NCBI GenBank assembly: GCA_023395255.1
Contig: JAEWZN010000013.1
Coordinates: 1 to 64,000 of the forward strand
Length of the DNA stretch: 64,000 nucleotides
Direction: 5' to 3'
Source of the DNA: Deferribacteres bacterium
Lineage (GTDB): Bacteria > Chrysiogenota > Deferribacteres > Deferribacterales > Geovibrionaceae
Shown here: positions 1-9,662 of the stretch, in pieces
Numbering within the stretch: position 1 is the stretch's first letter
How the letters are laid out: each line of letters starts with the position of its first letter
Program-made: the position numbers and the translations under genes
The notes under the pieces: model-generated
Database searches by the model: none
The model's input: only the letters and a program-made list of their open reading frames with translations
What the model was told of the DNA's origin: nothing

Positions 1-381
1 AACAATGACAGAGGCGACAGACCCCAGTACGGCGACAGAAGACCTCAGGGTGACAGACCTCAGTACGGTGACCGCCGTCCTCAGGGTGACAGGCCTCAGG
101 GCGACAGACCTCAGTATAACAATGACAGAGGCGACAGACCCCAGTACGGTGACAGAAGACCCCAGGGTGACAGACCTCAGGGTGACAGGCCCCAGTATGG
201 TGACCGCCGTCCGCAGGGCGACAGACCGCAGTATGGCGACAGAAGACCTCAGGGTGACAGACCGCAGTACGGTGACCGCCGTCCGCAGGGCGACAGGCCT
301 CAGTACGGCGACAGAAGACCCATGGATAAAGACAGGGGCGACAGGCCGCAGTACGGTGACCGCCGTCCGCAGAGACCCTCT
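1..381 (+). repeat. In-frame tandem repeat encoding [12 protein letters not shown] units in IF-2
   Basis: Eight [10 protein letters not shown] copies, separated by G or short DRPQG/NNDRG spacers, are read in the infB frame. Synonymous codons differ between copies (cgc/aga, ccg/cct/ccc). This argues for selection on the protein sequence rather than very recent DNA duplication. The array continues upstream of the window. Confidence 0.93.
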
Positions 382-2520
382 CAGAACACCGGGACAACGC
401 CGAAAGATGAAATTAAGCTTGAGATCAAGAAAAAGATAAAAGATAAACCGGAGCCTCAGAAGACTGAGGTTAAGAAAAAGCCGGTTAAAAAGTCCGACAA
501 ACCGAAGAGCTTCCACAAAACAGTTGCGGAAGGGTTTGACGAGCTTACCATTGAGCATGAAATAGATACGAGTGTGGTTCAGGCTGCTCCCGTTGCGGTT
601 AAGGAAGAGGAAGAAGAGGCCGAGACTGTAAAAAGAAAGCCTCAGGTTTCAAGACCCAGACCCGATAAACGCAGAAGACGTCAGGAACCGGAAGCTAAGG
701 TTATCGTGCGTCCTTCAAGCGTGGAAATAGGCGAAAACATCATAGTTTCTGACCTTGCCAAACTTATGGCGGTGAAGGCGACAGAGCTTGTTAAAAAGCT
801 TCTCAGCCTCGGAGTTATGGCTTCCGTGAATCAGGCGGTGGATGCCGATACAGCATCTCTTCTTGCTGCTGAATACGGCATAGATGTCAAAACCAAAGTG
901 GTTACGGAGGAGGATCTTCTCCCCACTGTGGAAGACAAGCCTGAAGATCTGATTCCCCGTCCCCCCATTGTTACTGTTATGGGACACGTTGACCACGGTA
1001 AAACATCGCTTCTTGACGCAATCAGGAGAACATCCGTTGCGGAAAAAGAGGCGGGCGGGATTACGCAGCACATCGGTGCGTATGAAGTTGAGCTTGACCA
1101 CGGCAAAATCGTTTTCCTCGATACACCCGGTCACGAGGCGTTCACAACTCTCCGTGCAAGAGGCGCACAGGTTACGGATATAGTAATCCTTGTTGTTGCT
1201 GCGGATGACGGCGTTATGCCCCAGACCAAGGAAGCAATCGACCACTCCAAAGCGGCAGGCGTTAAGATTGTCGTTGCGGTAAACAAGATAGATAAAGAAA
1301 ACGCTAACCCTGATATGGTAAAGCGTCAGCTTGCAGATCTCGGCATAATCTCCGAAGAATGGGGCGGCGATCACCAGTTTCAGGAAATATCAGCTAAAAA
1401 GAACCTGAACATAGATACCCTGCTTGAAAGAGTGCTGCTTGAGGCAGAAATGCTGGATCTCAGAGGCAACCCCAACAGACCTGCAGAAGGTATTATCATC
1501 GAGTCCAAACTTGATAAGCAGAAAGGTCCGGTTGCGACTGTGCTTATCAGAAACGGAAGCCTGAAAAAGAGCGACAACTTTGTATGCGGTACTGAGTACG
1601 GCAAAGTAAGGGCTATGTTCAACTATAAAGGAATGTCTGTTAAGGAAGCGGGTGTGTCTATACCTGTTGAGATAATGGGCTTTTCCGATGTTCCCCAGTC
1701 TGGCGACAGGTTCATTGTTACGCCTGATGAAAAGGTGGCAAAACAGCTTGCAGAACTCAGGGCTGATAACAAACGTGAAAAAGCGCTCATGGAGAAAACA
1801 AAAGTTTCTCTTACCGACCTTTTCGCAAAAATTAAGGAAGGCGAGCTGAAAGAGCTTAATATTGTTCTTAAGGCTGATGTTCAGGGCTCACTGGCCGCTC
1901 TTGAAAACTCGCTTAATAAACTTACGAACACCGAAATCAAAGTTAATATCATCCACTCAGGAGTGGGCGGTATCAACGAAAACGATATTATCCTCACTGC
2001 CGCTTCAAACGGTATCATATTCGGCTTCAACGTAAGACCGGATGCGAAAGCCAGAGAAAAGGCGGAAAAGGAAGGCGTGGACATCAACCTTTACTCCGTA
2101 ATCTACCAGATTGTGGATGACGTTAAACAGGCGCTTGAAGGTATGATCGACCCGAACCTCAGAGAGCAGATTATCGGTCAGGCCGAAGTCAGACAGGTAT
2201 TCTCTGTTCCGAAAATAGGAAAAATCGCCGGTTCATACGTTACCGACGGTAAACTCCTCAGAACAGCCGGTGTCCGTGTTGTCAGAAACTCCATTGTTCT
2301 GTATCAGGGGAAAATATCTTCTCTCAAACGTTTTCAGGACGATGCGAAGGAAGTTGTTGCCGGATATGAATGCGGTATCGGCATAGAGAAATTCAACGAT
2401 CTTAAGGAAGGCGACGTAATCGAAGCCTTCATAACCGTAGAAGAAAAGAGAACGCTGGACGATGTTAAGAAAAGCGATCTTGAAAAACAGAAAGCTCAGG
2501 AAGCTGCCAGCGCTGAATAA
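1..2520 (+). CDS. infB: Translation initiation factor IF-2 (5' end outside window)
   Basis: IF-2 is the GTPase that brings fMet-tRNA to the 30S subunit. The reading frame is open from base 1, so the N-terminus lies upstream; 839 residues are visible. The first ~125 visible residues are a low-complexity Arg/Pro/Gln/Asp tract with eight copies of [10 protein letters not shown]. Then come a Lys-rich linker, the IF2 N-domain, and the G domain with GHVDHGKT (bases 982-1005), DTPGHE (from 1120) and NKID (from 1282), followed by domains II-IV. It heads the classical infB-ylxP-rbfA-truB-rpsO-pnp order. The conserved part is certain; the N-terminal repeat is unusual for the family. Confidence 0.97.
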   Translation, partial: NNDRGDRPQYGDRRPQGDRPQYGDRRPQGDRPQGDRPQYNNDRGDRPQYGDRRPQGDRPQGDRPQYGDRRPQGDRPQYGDRRPQGDRPQYGDRRPQGDRPQYGDRRPMDKDRGDRPQYGDRRPQRPSQNTGTTPKDEIKLEIKKKIKDKPEPQKTEVKKKPVKKSDKPKSFHKTVAEGFDELTIEHEIDTSVVQAAPVAVKEEEEEAETVKRKPQVSRPRPDKRRRRQEPEAKVIVRPSSVEIGENIIVSDLAKLMAVKATELVKKLLSLGVMASVNQAVDADTASLLAAEYGIDVKTKVVTEEDLLPTVEDKPEDLIPRPPIVTVMGHVDHGKTSLLDAIRRTSVAEKEAGGITQHIGAYEVELDHGKIVFLDTPGHEAFTTLRARGAQVTDIVILVVAADDGVMPQTKEAIDHSKAAGVKIVVAVNKIDKENANPDMVKRQLADLGIISEEWGGDHQFQEISAKKNLNIDTLLERVLLEAEMLDLRGNPNRPAEGIIIESKLDKQKGPVATVLIRNGSLKKSDNFVCGTEYGKVRAMFNYKGMSVKEAGVSIPVEIMGFSDVPQSGDRFIVTPDEKVAKQLAELRADNKREKALMEKTKVSLTDLFAKIKEGELKELNIVLKADVQGSLAALENSLNKLTNTEIKVNIIHSGVGGINENDIILTAASNGIIFGFNVRPDAKAREKAEKEGVDINLYSVIYQIVDDVKQALEGMIDPNLREQIIGQAEVRQVFSVPKIGKIAGSYVTDGKLLRTAGVRVVRNSIVLYQGKISSLKRFQDDAKEVVAGYECGIGIEKFNDLKEGDVIEAFITVEEKRTLDDVKKSDLEKQKAQEAASAE

Positions 2521-2647
2521 CACTTACAGGATGTAAGTGCGCCGTGCGTAGCGAAGCCGCTTCTTAAGCGAGATTGCTTCACCCTTTCAGGGTTCGCAAT
2601 GACAGTAAACTATGTCACTGCGAGGAGCGAAGCGACGCGGCAGTCTC
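2521..2647. repeat. Composite dispersed repeat: truncated leader-type element joined to a GTCAnTGCGAGGAG-type palindrome
   Basis: Bases 2521-2539 form a perfect 8-bp hairpin with a GGA loop (CACTTACA/TGTAAGTG). Next comes CGCCGTGCGTAGCGAAGCC and a small stem (CGCTT/AAGCG, 2558-2570), the same order as in the elements at 15049 and 40760. From 2570 to 2647 a second repeat forms one large imperfect hairpin: outer GAGATTGC/GCAGTCTC, inner CGCAATGACA (2595-2604)/TGTCACTGCG (2613-2622). The second type resembles dispersed palindromes I have seen in many bacterial genomes. It lies within the operon between infB and ylxP. Confidence 0.75.
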
Positions 2648-2707
2648 AGCTTTGTGTGCTTTTGTCAAGAAACGCACACTTGCAGGACGCGGGTTCGCCC
2701 TCTCTGT

Positions 2708-2742
2708 TTCCCCCTTTGCAAAGGGGGATTAAGGGGGATTTT
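2708..2742. repeat. Short C/G-run repeat (CCCCCTTTGCAAAGGGGG plus direct copy)
   Basis: CCCCCTTTGCAAAGGGGG is a perfect palindrome, followed by a second AGGGGGATTTT-like copy. This is a short dispersed sequence I recognise from many bacterial intergenic regions. No other full copy was noticed in this window. Confidence 0.5.
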
Positions 2743-2761
2743 AATTGGTTTGCATAAGCTT

Positions 2762-3043
2762 ATGGTCATAGCTTCTGTGGTTTTTGAGCTTGGGGTTGAA
2801 CAGGCCTTTTCATTGAAAGATAAAAGGCGGGTGATCTCCGGGCTCAAGGCAAGGCTGAAAAATAAATTCAATATTGCGGTAAGCGAAACCGGTTCCCATG
2901 ATATATGGAACAGGGCTGAAATAGCCGTTGTTACGGTTTCTGCCGAAAGACAGCATGCGGAAAGCATGCTCTCTGCAGTTATGGATTTTGTAGAATCATA
3001 CGGAGAGGTTGAGGTTATTTCCATTAATGAGGAAATATTCTGA
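2762..3043 (+). CDS. ylxP: YlxP-like DUF503 protein
   Basis: A 93-residue protein of the DUF503/YlxP family: small ribosome-associated proteins of uncertain function found between infB and rbfA in many bacteria. The family pattern is visible as SLKDKRRVISGLKARLKNKFN, then the ETGSHDIWNRAEIAV stretch and a C-terminal EVEVISINEEIF strand. The frame stays open upstream to 2612, but that part runs through dispersed repeats and does not look like protein. ATG 2762 gives the usual family length; TTG 2750 is a possible alternative. No strong Shine-Dalgarno is seen, perhaps because the repeat insertion altered the spacer. Confidence 0.88.
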   Translation: MVIASVVFELGVEQAFSLKDKRRVISGLKARLKNKFNIAVSETGSHDIWNRAEIAVVTVSAERQHAESMLSAVMDFVESYGEVEVISINEEIF

Positions 3044-3075
3044 ATGCCTTTTTCCGGTTTATAAAGGTTAGGAAA

Positions 3076-3432
3076 TTGCACAGAATAGAAAGAGTATCGG
3101 AACTCCTGAAAGAGGAGATTTCAAGGATAATACAGTTTGACGTGAAAGACCCCAAGGTTAAGGATGTTGTAATCACCTCCATAGAGGTGACCAGAGATCT
3201 CTCACAGGCGAAGGTGTACTTCACCAGCTACAATAAGGAAAATCTCAAATACATCCACCGCGGGCTGATGAGCTCCGCCGGGTTCATAAGGCATCAGCTT
3301 CAGAAGGCTGTGCATCTTAAAAAAGCGCCTTCCAAAATCATATTCTTCATTGATGATTCCGCAAATTACGGAAGCCGTATTGATGAAGTTCTCCGTGAAA
3401 TAATCAAAGAAGACGATGAACGGGATAGTTAA
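3076..3432 (+). CDS. rbfA: Ribosome-binding factor A
   Basis: A 118-residue KH-fold 30S maturation factor acting on the 16S rRNA 5' helix. The start HRIERVSELLKEEISRII and the central DPKVKDVVITSIEVTRDLSQAKVYF segment are typical. Start is TTG at 3076 after an AAGGTTAGG stretch; no ATG is available in this position. The last 17 nt overlap truB, so the two are probably translationally coupled. Length matches the family. Confidence 0.95.
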   Translation: MHRIERVSELLKEEISRIIQFDVKDPKVKDVVITSIEVTRDLSQAKVYFTSYNKENLKYIHRGLMSSAGFIRHQLQKAVHLKKAPSKIIFFIDDSANYGSRIDEVLREIIKEDDERDS

Positions 3433-4318
3433 TCTTTACAAAGAAAAAGGGATGACTTCCTTCAAAGCCGTGGACAGGATGCGGAGGATTCTCGGCGTAA
3501 AGAAATGCGGACACCTTGGCACTCTCGATCCTCTGGCTGAGGGTGTGCTGCCTGTTTGCGTGGGGAATGCCACTAAGTTTGTGGACTACCTTATGGATGT
3601 GGACAAGGAATATATCGCCGAATTTACACTCGGTATGAGAACCGATTCCTTTGACACCGAAGGCACAGTGCTTGAGGAAAACAGCAGCATTCAGCCCGAT
3701 ATAACAGAAGTTGAAGCGGTTTTCAAATCGTATGCAGGAGAGCAGGAACTCATAGTTCCCGCCTACTCATCTAAGAAGATTAACGGTGAAAGAGCATACA
3801 AACTTGCCCGTAAAGGGGAGATAGAGGATGCCGGAAAGCGCATGATGCGCATATACTCCGTTGAGCTTGTTGAATACGCATACCCCAAAGGTGTGATAAA
3901 AGTTCAGTGCGGCAAGGGAACATATATCCGCAGCATAATACATGAGGCCGGGCTGAAAATCGGTTCATTCGCTGTGATGAGCGGGCTTATACGCTCTGCT
4001 AACGGCATGTTCCGTGTGGCATATTCCGTTACCCTCGGAGCACTGGAGGAGATGGCCGCAAAGGGAACTCTCACTGCTGCGGTTCATCCTGTTTCCTCTA
4101 TGCTGAACTGGAAACACGCCATAGTCAAGGATGAGGCTGTGAAGCTTGTTTCCAACGGAGTATCAGTAAAAGAATGGAACTACGCCTGTCTGCCCTTTGA
4201 AGGGAGCAGTGACGGCGAAATGTTTTTTATATCGGAAAAGAACGGGCGTGTGCTTGCTATTGCTGAGAAAACGCGCAGCGGAGGCTGCCCGCTTAAGATA
4301 ATAAAAGTGCTTGTGTAG
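3416..4318 (+). CDS. truB: tRNA pseudouridine-55 synthase
   Basis: TruB converts U55 of the tRNA T-loop to pseudouridine. The 300-residue protein opens with GIVNLYKEKGMTSF and has the catalytic motif GTLDPLAEGVLP with Asp38. The YSAKKI-like motif appears as YSSKKINGERAY, and GTYIRS follows. A C-terminal extension of ~70 residues follows the catalytic core. It starts inside the 3' end of rbfA (17-nt overlap) and ends about 130 nt before rpsO, where a separate promoter is seen. Confidence 0.95.
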   Translation: MNGIVNLYKEKGMTSFKAVDRMRRILGVKKCGHLGTLDPLAEGVLPVCVGNATKFVDYLMDVDKEYIAEFTLGMRTDSFDTEGTVLEENSSIQPDITEVEAVFKSYAGEQELIVPAYSSKKINGERAYKLARKGEIEDAGKRMMRIYSVELVEYAYPKGVIKVQCGKGTYIRSIIHEAGLKIGSFAVMSGLIRSANGMFRVAYSVTLGALEEMAAKGTLTAAVHPVSSMLNWKHAIVKDEAVKLVSNGVSVKEWNYACLPFEGSSDGEMFFISEKNGRVLAIAEKTRSGGCPLKIIKVLV

Positions 4319-4389
4319 GATAAAACGCGAAAAATAGGGTAAAATACAGAATAGGCATGTAAAAATATGCTGTAACTGTTAATATTGCC

Positions 4390-4418
4390 TTGTTTTTTGG
4401 CAGCAGATTTGTTATAAA
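4390..4418 (+). promoter_or_regulatory. Promoter for rpsO-pnp
   Basis: TTGTTT (4390-4395), a 17-nt spacer and TATAAA (4413-4418) precede rpsO. Predicted transcription start is near 4425, giving a ~25-nt leader with a strong GGAGGT (4435-4440). This would let rpsO-pnp be expressed apart from the upstream infB-truB genes, as in other bacteria. Confidence 0.6.
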
Positions 4419-4449
4419 TTCAGGCTTAGCTTGTGGAGGTATTTTAATA

Positions 4450-4719
4450 ATGGTCATGACTAAAGAACAGAAAACAACATTGATCGACAAGTTCAAAACA
4501 CACGAAAAAGACACAGGATCACCCGAAGTGCAGGTAGCTCTTCTCACTGAAAGAATCACTTACCTTACCGACCACTTCAAATCCAACCCCAAAGATCACC
4601 ACTCCAGAAGAGGCCTTCTCCTTCTCGTAGGGCAGAGACGCCAGCTTCTTGATTATGTGAAAAAGAAAGATTTCAAAAGATACCGCACGATCATCGAGAC
4701 TCTCGGAATCAGGAAATAA
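4450..4719 (+). CDS. rpsO: 30S ribosomal protein S15
   Basis: An 89-residue S15 with the signature [19 protein letters not shown] and the [21 protein letters not shown] helix that binds the central domain of 16S rRNA. Start is ATG 4450, nine nt after GGAGGT; a second in-frame ATG at 4456 is too far from that site. The frame is open further upstream, but that part contains the promoter. Followed after 3 nt by pnp, the usual pairing. Confidence 0.98.
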   Translation: MVMTKEQKTTLIDKFKTHEKDTGSPEVQVALLTERITYLTDHFKSNPKDHHSRRGLLLLVGQRRQLLDYVKKKDFKRYRTIIETLGIRK

Positions 4720-4722
4720 CGC

Positions 4723-6822
4723 ATGGATAAAAAACTCGATACCGTATCGGTAAGCTTGCGTGAAGATGCCGAACCCATAATATTTGAAACGGGCTGGAAA
4801 GCAAAGCAGGCCAACGGAAGTATCTGGATTCGTCAGGGCGGAACGGTTATACTTGTCACCGCTACCGGAAGAAAAGACGCCTCAGACAGCGTGGACTTCT
4901 TCCCCCTTACTGTAAACTACGTTGAAAAATTCTACGCAGTGGGCAAAGTGCCCGGCGGCTTTCTTAAGAGAGAGAACAAACCCTCTGATAAGGAAACCCT
5001 TATAGCAAGGCTTATCGACAGACCCCTTCGTCCTATGTTCCCCGATGGCTTCAGGAACGAAACTCAGGTTATTGCCACTGTTGTTTCATACGACGGCAAA
5101 CATTCGCCTGATGTTCTTTCCATCAACGCGGCCAGCGCTGCGCTGCTCATTTCTGATATTCCCTTCAGCATACCTGTTGCGGGTGTAAGGGTAGGCAAAC
5201 ACAACGGACAGCTTATAATCAACCCCTCATACGAGATATTCAGCGAACTCACGATGAATATAGTTGTTGCAGGTTCGGATGATGCCATTAACATGGTGGA
5301 AGCCGGAATGGAAATGGTTACCGAGGAAGAGGTTGTCGAGGCGCTCCAGTTTGCCCATGATCAGATAAAAATTCTTTGCGGCATTCAGAAGGAATTTGCT
5401 GAAAAATGCGGAAAACAGAAATTCGAATATAAGGATTTCTCTGTGCCCGCGGCGGTTCTGGAAGAGGCTGAGAAAGAGCTTAAAGAAAAAATCAACGCAG
5501 CCCTTGTTATCCCCGGCAAGCTTGAGAAATACGCCGCCCTTGACAAAGTCAGGGACGAGTACTTCGAAAGTGTTGAGGAAAGACTCGGCGAAGAATACGC
5601 TGATAAAAAAGGCTTTTATAAAGAAGTATGGCACCATGTCGAGAAAAAAGTCTTCCGTGACTTCTCTCTGGACAGCGGAAAAAGGATCGACGGACGTACG
5701 GCGGAAGATGTACGCCCCATCGACATCGAAACTCACCTTCTCCCCATGCCCCACGGTTCCGCTCTCTTCACCAGAGGCGAAACTCAGGCGCTTGCTGTAG
5801 CCACTCTGGGTACTAAAACTGATACTCAGATGCTGGACAACATTGAAGGCGAATCGAAAAAACGCTTCATGCTTCACTACAACTTCCCCCCCTTCTGCGT
5901 GGGTGAGGTCGGTTTCCTCAGAGGTCCCGGAAGAAGAGAGATAGGTCACGGCGCGCTTGCAGAAAGAGCGCTTCTGTCCATCCTTCCCGCTGAGGCTGAT
6001 TTCCCTTATTCACTCAGGATTGTTTCCGAAGTTCTTGAGTCCAACGGCTCGTCCTCAATGGCGACTGTATGCGGCGGATGCCTCAGCCTTATGGATGCGG
6101 GTGTTCCCGTTAAGGATGTGGTTGCAGGCGTTGCTATGGGTCTCATAAAGGAAGGGGACAGGTACATCATCCTCAGTGACATCATGGGAACCGAAGACCA
6201 TCTCGGCGATATGGACTTTAAAGTAGCCGGAACAGAAAACGGCATAACCGCTCTTCAGATGGACATTAAGATTGAAGGTCTTTCAAGGAAGCTTCTTGAG
6301 GAAGCCCTTGCACAAGCTAAGAGATCAAGGCTGCATATCCTCGGTAAAATGAAAGAAGCTCTCCCCACTTACAGAGAAGAGCTCGCCGAGACAGCGCCCA
6401 GATACCAGACCCTCAGAATTAACCCTGAGAAGATCGGCCTGCTCATCGGACCCGGCGGAAAGAACATTAAAGCGATAGTTGAAGACACCGGCGCCCAGAT
6501 CGACATTGACGATTCAGGACAGGTAAACGTATTTGCCGTGAGCAAAGAAGCCATAGAAGCAGCCATAGCCAGAATCAACGGTACGGTTCAGGAAGTGGAG
6601 CTTGATAAGGTTTATCAGGGCAAAGTTAAGAAGATAATGGATTACGGCGCTTTCGTGGAGATAATCCCCGGCGTTGAAGCCCTGCTTCACGTTTCCCAGT
6701 ACAGCAATGAGCGTATCAACAGCATCGCGGATGTTCTTAAACTCGGCGAAATTGTTGAAGTGAAATACCTCGGCAAAGACCAGAACGGCAGACACAAAAT
6801 CTCCAGAAAGGTGCTGCTGTAA
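4723..6822 (+). CDS. pnp: Polyribonucleotide nucleotidyltransferase (PNPase)
   Basis: A 699-residue 3'-5' phosphorolytic exoribonuclease. Two RNase PH domains flank an all-helical linker. The second has GPGRREIGHGALAERAL and the catalytic pair Asp486 and Asp492 in SDIMGTEDHLGD, at the same numbers as in E. coli. A KH domain follows (GLLIGPGGKNIKAI, ~residue 573), then an S1 domain from ~628 (GKVKKIMDYGAFVEI). The gene ends at a clear terminator (6871-6895), closing the operon. Confidence 0.98.
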   Translation: MDKKLDTVSVSLREDAEPIIFETGWKAKQANGSIWIRQGGTVILVTATGRKDASDSVDFFPLTVNYVEKFYAVGKVPGGFLKRENKPSDKETLIARLIDRPLRPMFPDGFRNETQVIATVVSYDGKHSPDVLSINAASAALLISDIPFSIPVAGVRVGKHNGQLIINPSYEIFSELTMNIVVAGSDDAINMVEAGMEMVTEEEVVEALQFAHDQIKILCGIQKEFAEKCGKQKFEYKDFSVPAAVLEEAEKELKEKINAALVIPGKLEKYAALDKVRDEYFESVEERLGEEYADKKGFYKEVWHHVEKKVFRDFSLDSGKRIDGRTAEDVRPIDIETHLLPMPHGSALFTRGETQALAVATLGTKTDTQMLDNIEGESKKRFMLHYNFPPFCVGEVGFLRGPGRREIGHGALAERALLSILPAEADFPYSLRIVSEVLESNGSSSMATVCGGCLSLMDAGVPVKDVVAGVAMGLIKEGDRYIILSDIMGTEDHLGDMDFKVAGTENGITALQMDIKIEGLSRKLLEEALAQAKRSRLHILGKMKEALPTYREELAETAPRYQTLRINPEKIGLLIGPGGKNIKAIVEDTGAQIDIDDSGQVNVFAVSKEAIEAAIARINGTVQEVELDKVYQGKVKKIMDYGAFVEIIPGVEALLHVSQYSNERINSIADVLKLGEIVEVKYLGKDQNGRHKISRKVLL

Positions 6823-6870
6823 GCTCTGTTCTTTACGAACTTTTTCAAATAATTACTAAAAATAATAAAA

Positions 6871-6895
6871 GGCACACTTTATGTGTGCCTTTTTT
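6871..6895 (+). terminator. Rho-independent terminator after pnp
   Basis: Perfect 7-bp stem GGCACAC (6871-6877)/GTGTGCC (6883-6889) with a TTTAT loop, followed by six T. It lies directly after pnp and only 10 nt before the next start codon. Confidence 0.9.
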
Positions 6896-6905
6896 GTAGA
6901 TTTCT

Positions 6906-8132
6906 ATGAAACCCATACTTACTTATCACGGTGAAATACCCATTTTGACAGACAGTTCGGGATTTGCCAACGGGCTTGTCTCCCTGTCTGTGACCTTTAA
7001 AAACGGCAGCATGTCTGAAACACTCGCAGCCAACGGCGTTTCCCATTTTATTGAACACCTCGTTTTCCGCGGGAGCCGCAAATACACGCTGGAAGAGATC
7101 AGCAAGGAATCTGAGCGTCTCGGCGGCTACATGAACGCCTACACCACCAAGGAGCAGACAACTTTCTATATCAACGGCTTCTCCGGCAACTTTGACAAGT
7201 TCATGGATATACTGCTGGATATAGCGTTTTTTCCTAACCTCTCCGAAGCGGATTTCAAACACGAACAGAAGGTTATCCTCACGGAAATAGCCTCGCTCAA
7301 GGACAGCCCGGAAGAGTATCTGGATGAGGAAGCCGAGGGGTATTTTTTTGAAGGCCACCCCATGGCTATGCCTATTTCAGGTACGGAAAAATCGGTAAAA
7401 GGCTTCGGGATCTCCGAACTCAGAAAATTTTACAAAGAGAAATACACCGCAGGAAACTGCATTATCTCCGTCGCTGGAAGCGCAACGGCGGAGGATGTCA
7501 TAAACGCTCTGGATAAGAGCGGCGCGGACATCAGTTCGAAGGCTTCAGCCCCGTTAACGGCAGCATGCAGAGGCAGAAAGTTTGACAAAACCCTCAGTCT
7601 CGGTGTGGAGCAGGTGTACGCAGAGTATATGATGCCGGGATGCACTGCTGCGGATGATGAGCGGTTCGAGCTTTCCGCTCTGAACATGATTCTGGGCGGG
7701 CTGATGAGCTCACGCCTCTTTCAGGAGGTCAGGGAAAAACGCGGGCTCTGCTACAACATCGAAACGGATATGAGCCTGTATTCCCTGTGCGGGGCGCTCT
7801 CTGTCTTTTTCAGCTGTGATCGTGCCAACCTGAACGCAGTGGAGGAGATAACAAGGAAAGAGATAAGAAAAATGGCGAAGCACGGCATAACCGAAAGCGA
7901 ATTTGAACTTGCGGTAAACCAGATGCTATACGGCTTCTGCTCAGGGCTTGAAACCTCTTCCGGCAGAATGTTCTCCAATCTCAGGCAGTTTTTTTACCAC
8001 GGAAAAACAGTTGACAGCGACAGCATAACTCAGAGAATCAAAAGCATGACACTTGGCGGCGTTAACGCTATTGCGGAAAAATATTACTCAGCGGAGGAGT
8101 CCAGATGCCTGATATTACCGTCAGAATCATAA
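6906..8132 (+). CDS. M16 family zinc peptidase
   Basis: A 408-residue pitrilysin/processing-peptidase-like protein. The inverted zinc motif HFIEH is at residues 47-51, with the distal Glu region [15 protein letters not shown] at ~120-130. The C-terminal half has the R/Y signature [19 protein letters not shown]. In other bacteria this family often follows pnp (YmxG/PqqL-like). No signal peptide is visible, so it is probably cytoplasmic. ATG 6906 sits just after the pnp terminator with no good Shine-Dalgarno, so read-through from pnp is possible. Substrate unknown. Confidence 0.88.
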   Translation: MKPILTYHGEIPILTDSSGFANGLVSLSVTFKNGSMSETLAANGVSHFIEHLVFRGSRKYTLEEISKESERLGGYMNAYTTKEQTTFYINGFSGNFDKFMDILLDIAFFPNLSEADFKHEQKVILTEIASLKDSPEEYLDEEAEGYFFEGHPMAMPISGTEKSVKGFGISELRKFYKEKYTAGNCIISVAGSATAEDVINALDKSGADISSKASAPLTAACRGRKFDKTLSLGVEQVYAEYMMPGCTAADDERFELSALNMILGGLMSSRLFQEVREKRGLCYNIETDMSLYSLCGALSVFFSCDRANLNAVEEITRKEIRKMAKHGITESEFELAVNQMLYGFCSGLETSSGRMFSNLRQFFYHGKTVDSDSITQRIKSMTLGGVNAIAEKYYSAEESRCLILPSES

Positions 8133-8545
8133 GCGAGCACGGAGAGGAATTTGTTCCCGCATACCAGACGGAAGGCGCAGCGGGCATGGATATAAGGGCA
8201 GGGGAGTCTGGCGAGATTGAGGCGGGAGCCTTTAAACTGGTCAAAACCGGACTCAGGATGGCGATTCCCGCAGGATATGAGGCGCAGATCCGCCCCAGAA
8301 GCGGCCTTGCTCTGAAACAGGGCGTAACTGTCCTCAACTCGCCCGGCACAATAGACAGCGACTACAGGGGCGAGGTGGGTATCATACTCATAAACCACTC
8401 AAAAAATACATTCAGATACGAAAAGGGCGACCGCATAGCCCAGGCTGTTTTCGCCAAAGTGACAAGGGTCAGCATTCAGCCGTCAGACACCCTTGATGAT
8501 ACAGAACGCTCCTCCGGAGGCTTCGGGCATTCGGGAGTGAGGTAA
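8105..8545 (+). CDS. dut: dUTP diphosphatase
   Basis: A 146-residue trimeric-type dUTPase that hydrolyses dUTP to dUMP, keeping uracil out of DNA and feeding dTMP synthesis. The five motifs are readable: AGMDIRA; RPRSGLA; the uracil-binding hairpin [26 protein letters not shown]; and the C-terminal P-loop-like [10 protein letters not shown]. Start ATG 8105 follows GGAGGAG and lies 28 nt inside the end of the M16 gene. Confidence 0.96.
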   Translation: MPDITVRIISEHGEEFVPAYQTEGAAGMDIRAGESGEIEAGAFKLVKTGLRMAIPAGYEAQIRPRSGLALKQGVTVLNSPGTIDSDYRGEVGIILINHSKNTFRYEKGDRIAQAVFAKVTRVSIQPSDTLDDTERSSGGFGHSGVR

Positions 8546-8578
8546 ATTTTTATTTTTTATATCTGAACCGGAGCTAGC

Positions 8579-9364
8579 GTGCGAAAGAACTCAGCAAGTT
8601 TTATAAGCGGTTTGTCCATAGGTACACTTGGCGGACTGATAGGTCTGGGCGGGGCTGAGTTCAGGCTTCCTGTTCTTATATCATTTTTCAGGTTTTCCGC
8701 TCTGGATGCTGTCATACTGAACAAGGCGGCCAGTCTTGTTGTGGTTGCCTCTGCTCTTCCTTTCAGGGCGCAGTCTGTTCCGGTAAGCGTTTTCAGCGAC
8801 CACTGGACAGTAATTCTCAACCTCCTGGCTGGCAGTGTTCTGGGCGCATGGATCGGAGCCAGCTTTGCTGTAAAACTGCACTCAAAGACCTTTTTCAGAA
8901 TAATTTCCGCTATGCTTGTTATAATCGCATTCATACTGCTTTTCAGTCACAGCATGCGGGCGGAATCCGCTTCATTTTTCGCGCCCGGCATTGTGCAGAC
9001 TGTTCTGGGTGTTGCCGCAGGGTTTGTAATAGGCGTTTTTGCGTCTCTCTTGGGGGTGGCAGGCGGAGAACTGCTTATCCCTACCCTTATTCTTCTCTTC
9101 GGGCTTGATATAAAAACAGCAGGGAGCCTTTCCCTCGCGGTGAGCCTTCCCACAATGCTTGCGGGCTTTGCGAGGTATTCAAGGGATCAGAGCTTTGCCG
9201 TGATAAAGAGGAACAAAGTATTCATAATCTATATGGCGGCGGGTTCCGTAGCCGGAACCTTCATCGGCGGCAGACTGCTGGGCGTTATCCCCGAATACAT
9301 ACTTATTCCCGCTCTTTCGGCGATACTTTTCATTTCCTCTTACAAAATATGGAAGCATAAGTGA
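8579..9364 (+). CDS. TauE/SafE family membrane permease
   Basis: A 261-residue integral membrane protein with about eight hydrophobic segments and the internally repeated glycine motif of the family: GTLGGLIGLGGAEFRLP near the N-terminus and GVFASLLGVAGGELLIPTL in the second half. The family (DUF81) exports sulfite, sulfoacetate or other organic anions; the substrate cannot be told here. GTG start at 8579 after CCGGAG. Confidence 0.85.
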   Translation: MRKNSASFISGLSIGTLGGLIGLGGAEFRLPVLISFFRFSALDAVILNKAASLVVVASALPFRAQSVPVSVFSDHWTVILNLLAGSVLGAWIGASFAVKLHSKTFFRIISAMLVIIAFILLFSHSMRAESASFFAPGIVQTVLGVAAGFVIGVFASLLGVAGGELLIPTLILLFGLDIKTAGSLSLAVSLPTMLAGFARYSRDQSFAVIKRNKVFIIYMAAGSVAGTFIGGRLLGVIPEYILIPALSAILFISSYKIWKHK

Positions 9365-9372
9365 GCCGGATA

Positions 9373-9401
9373 TTGGCAGAGTGTACGTGAAAGCGTACAT
9401 T
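9373..9401 (+). promoter_or_regulatory. Toxin-antitoxin promoter with YefM-type operator between -35 and -10
   Basis: TTGGCA (9373-9378), a 17-nt spacer and TACATT (9396-9401). The spacer holds an inverted repeat TGTACG (9382-9387)/CGTACA (9394-9399) with a 6-nt centre. YefM-YoeB operators are known for TGTACA-core palindromes, so this is a likely autorepression site. The predicted leader is only ~12 nt and begins at the Shine-Dalgarno CAGGAGG. Confidence 0.65.
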
Positions 9402-9419
9402 AATTATCAGGAGGATGCT

Positions 9420-9662
9420 ATGTCTGTGAAATCAGCGACAGAGGCGAGAGCCAATTTTTTTAAACTCATTGATGAAACAGTCGCTTCCCATCACCCTGTT
9501 ACCATTACGGGCAAGCGGGGCAATGCTGTTCTTATATCGGAAGAAGACTGGAATGCTATTCAGGAAACTCTGTATCTGCTGAATATTGAAGGAATGCGTG
9601 AAAGCATAGTTGATGGGCTGAATACTCCCTTGAGCGAATGTGATAAAGAGCTTGATTGGTGA
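9420..9662 (+). CDS. Type II antitoxin, Phd/YefM family
   Basis: An 80-residue antitoxin. The N-terminal Phd/YefM DNA-binding fold is visible as MSVKSATEARANFFKLIDETVASHHPVTIT, then GNAVLISEEDWNAIQETLYLL. The acidic C-terminal tail (SECDKELDW) would wrap the toxin. ATG 9420 sits after CAGGAGG; upstream in-frame codons cover the operator and are not used. Its stop overlaps the toxin start (TGATG). Confidence 0.92.
   Translation: MSVKSATEARANFFKLIDETVASHHPVTITGKRGNAVLISEEDWNAIQETLYLLNIEGMRESIVDGLNTPLSECDKELDW

Noticed and set aside
1..381. CRISPR-like periodic repeat
   Set aside because: Units are in frame, spacers are made of the same amino-acid words, and no unique spacers or cas genes are present.
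5..439. 144-aa open frame rich in TDLS/VTA repeats
   Set aside because: It is frame +2 of the infB repeat tract; the infB frame is open from base 1 and continues into the conserved IF-2 domains.
2612..2761. N-terminal extension of the YlxP protein
   Set aside because: The extension translates dispersed repeats; the family starts at the Met encoded at 2762.
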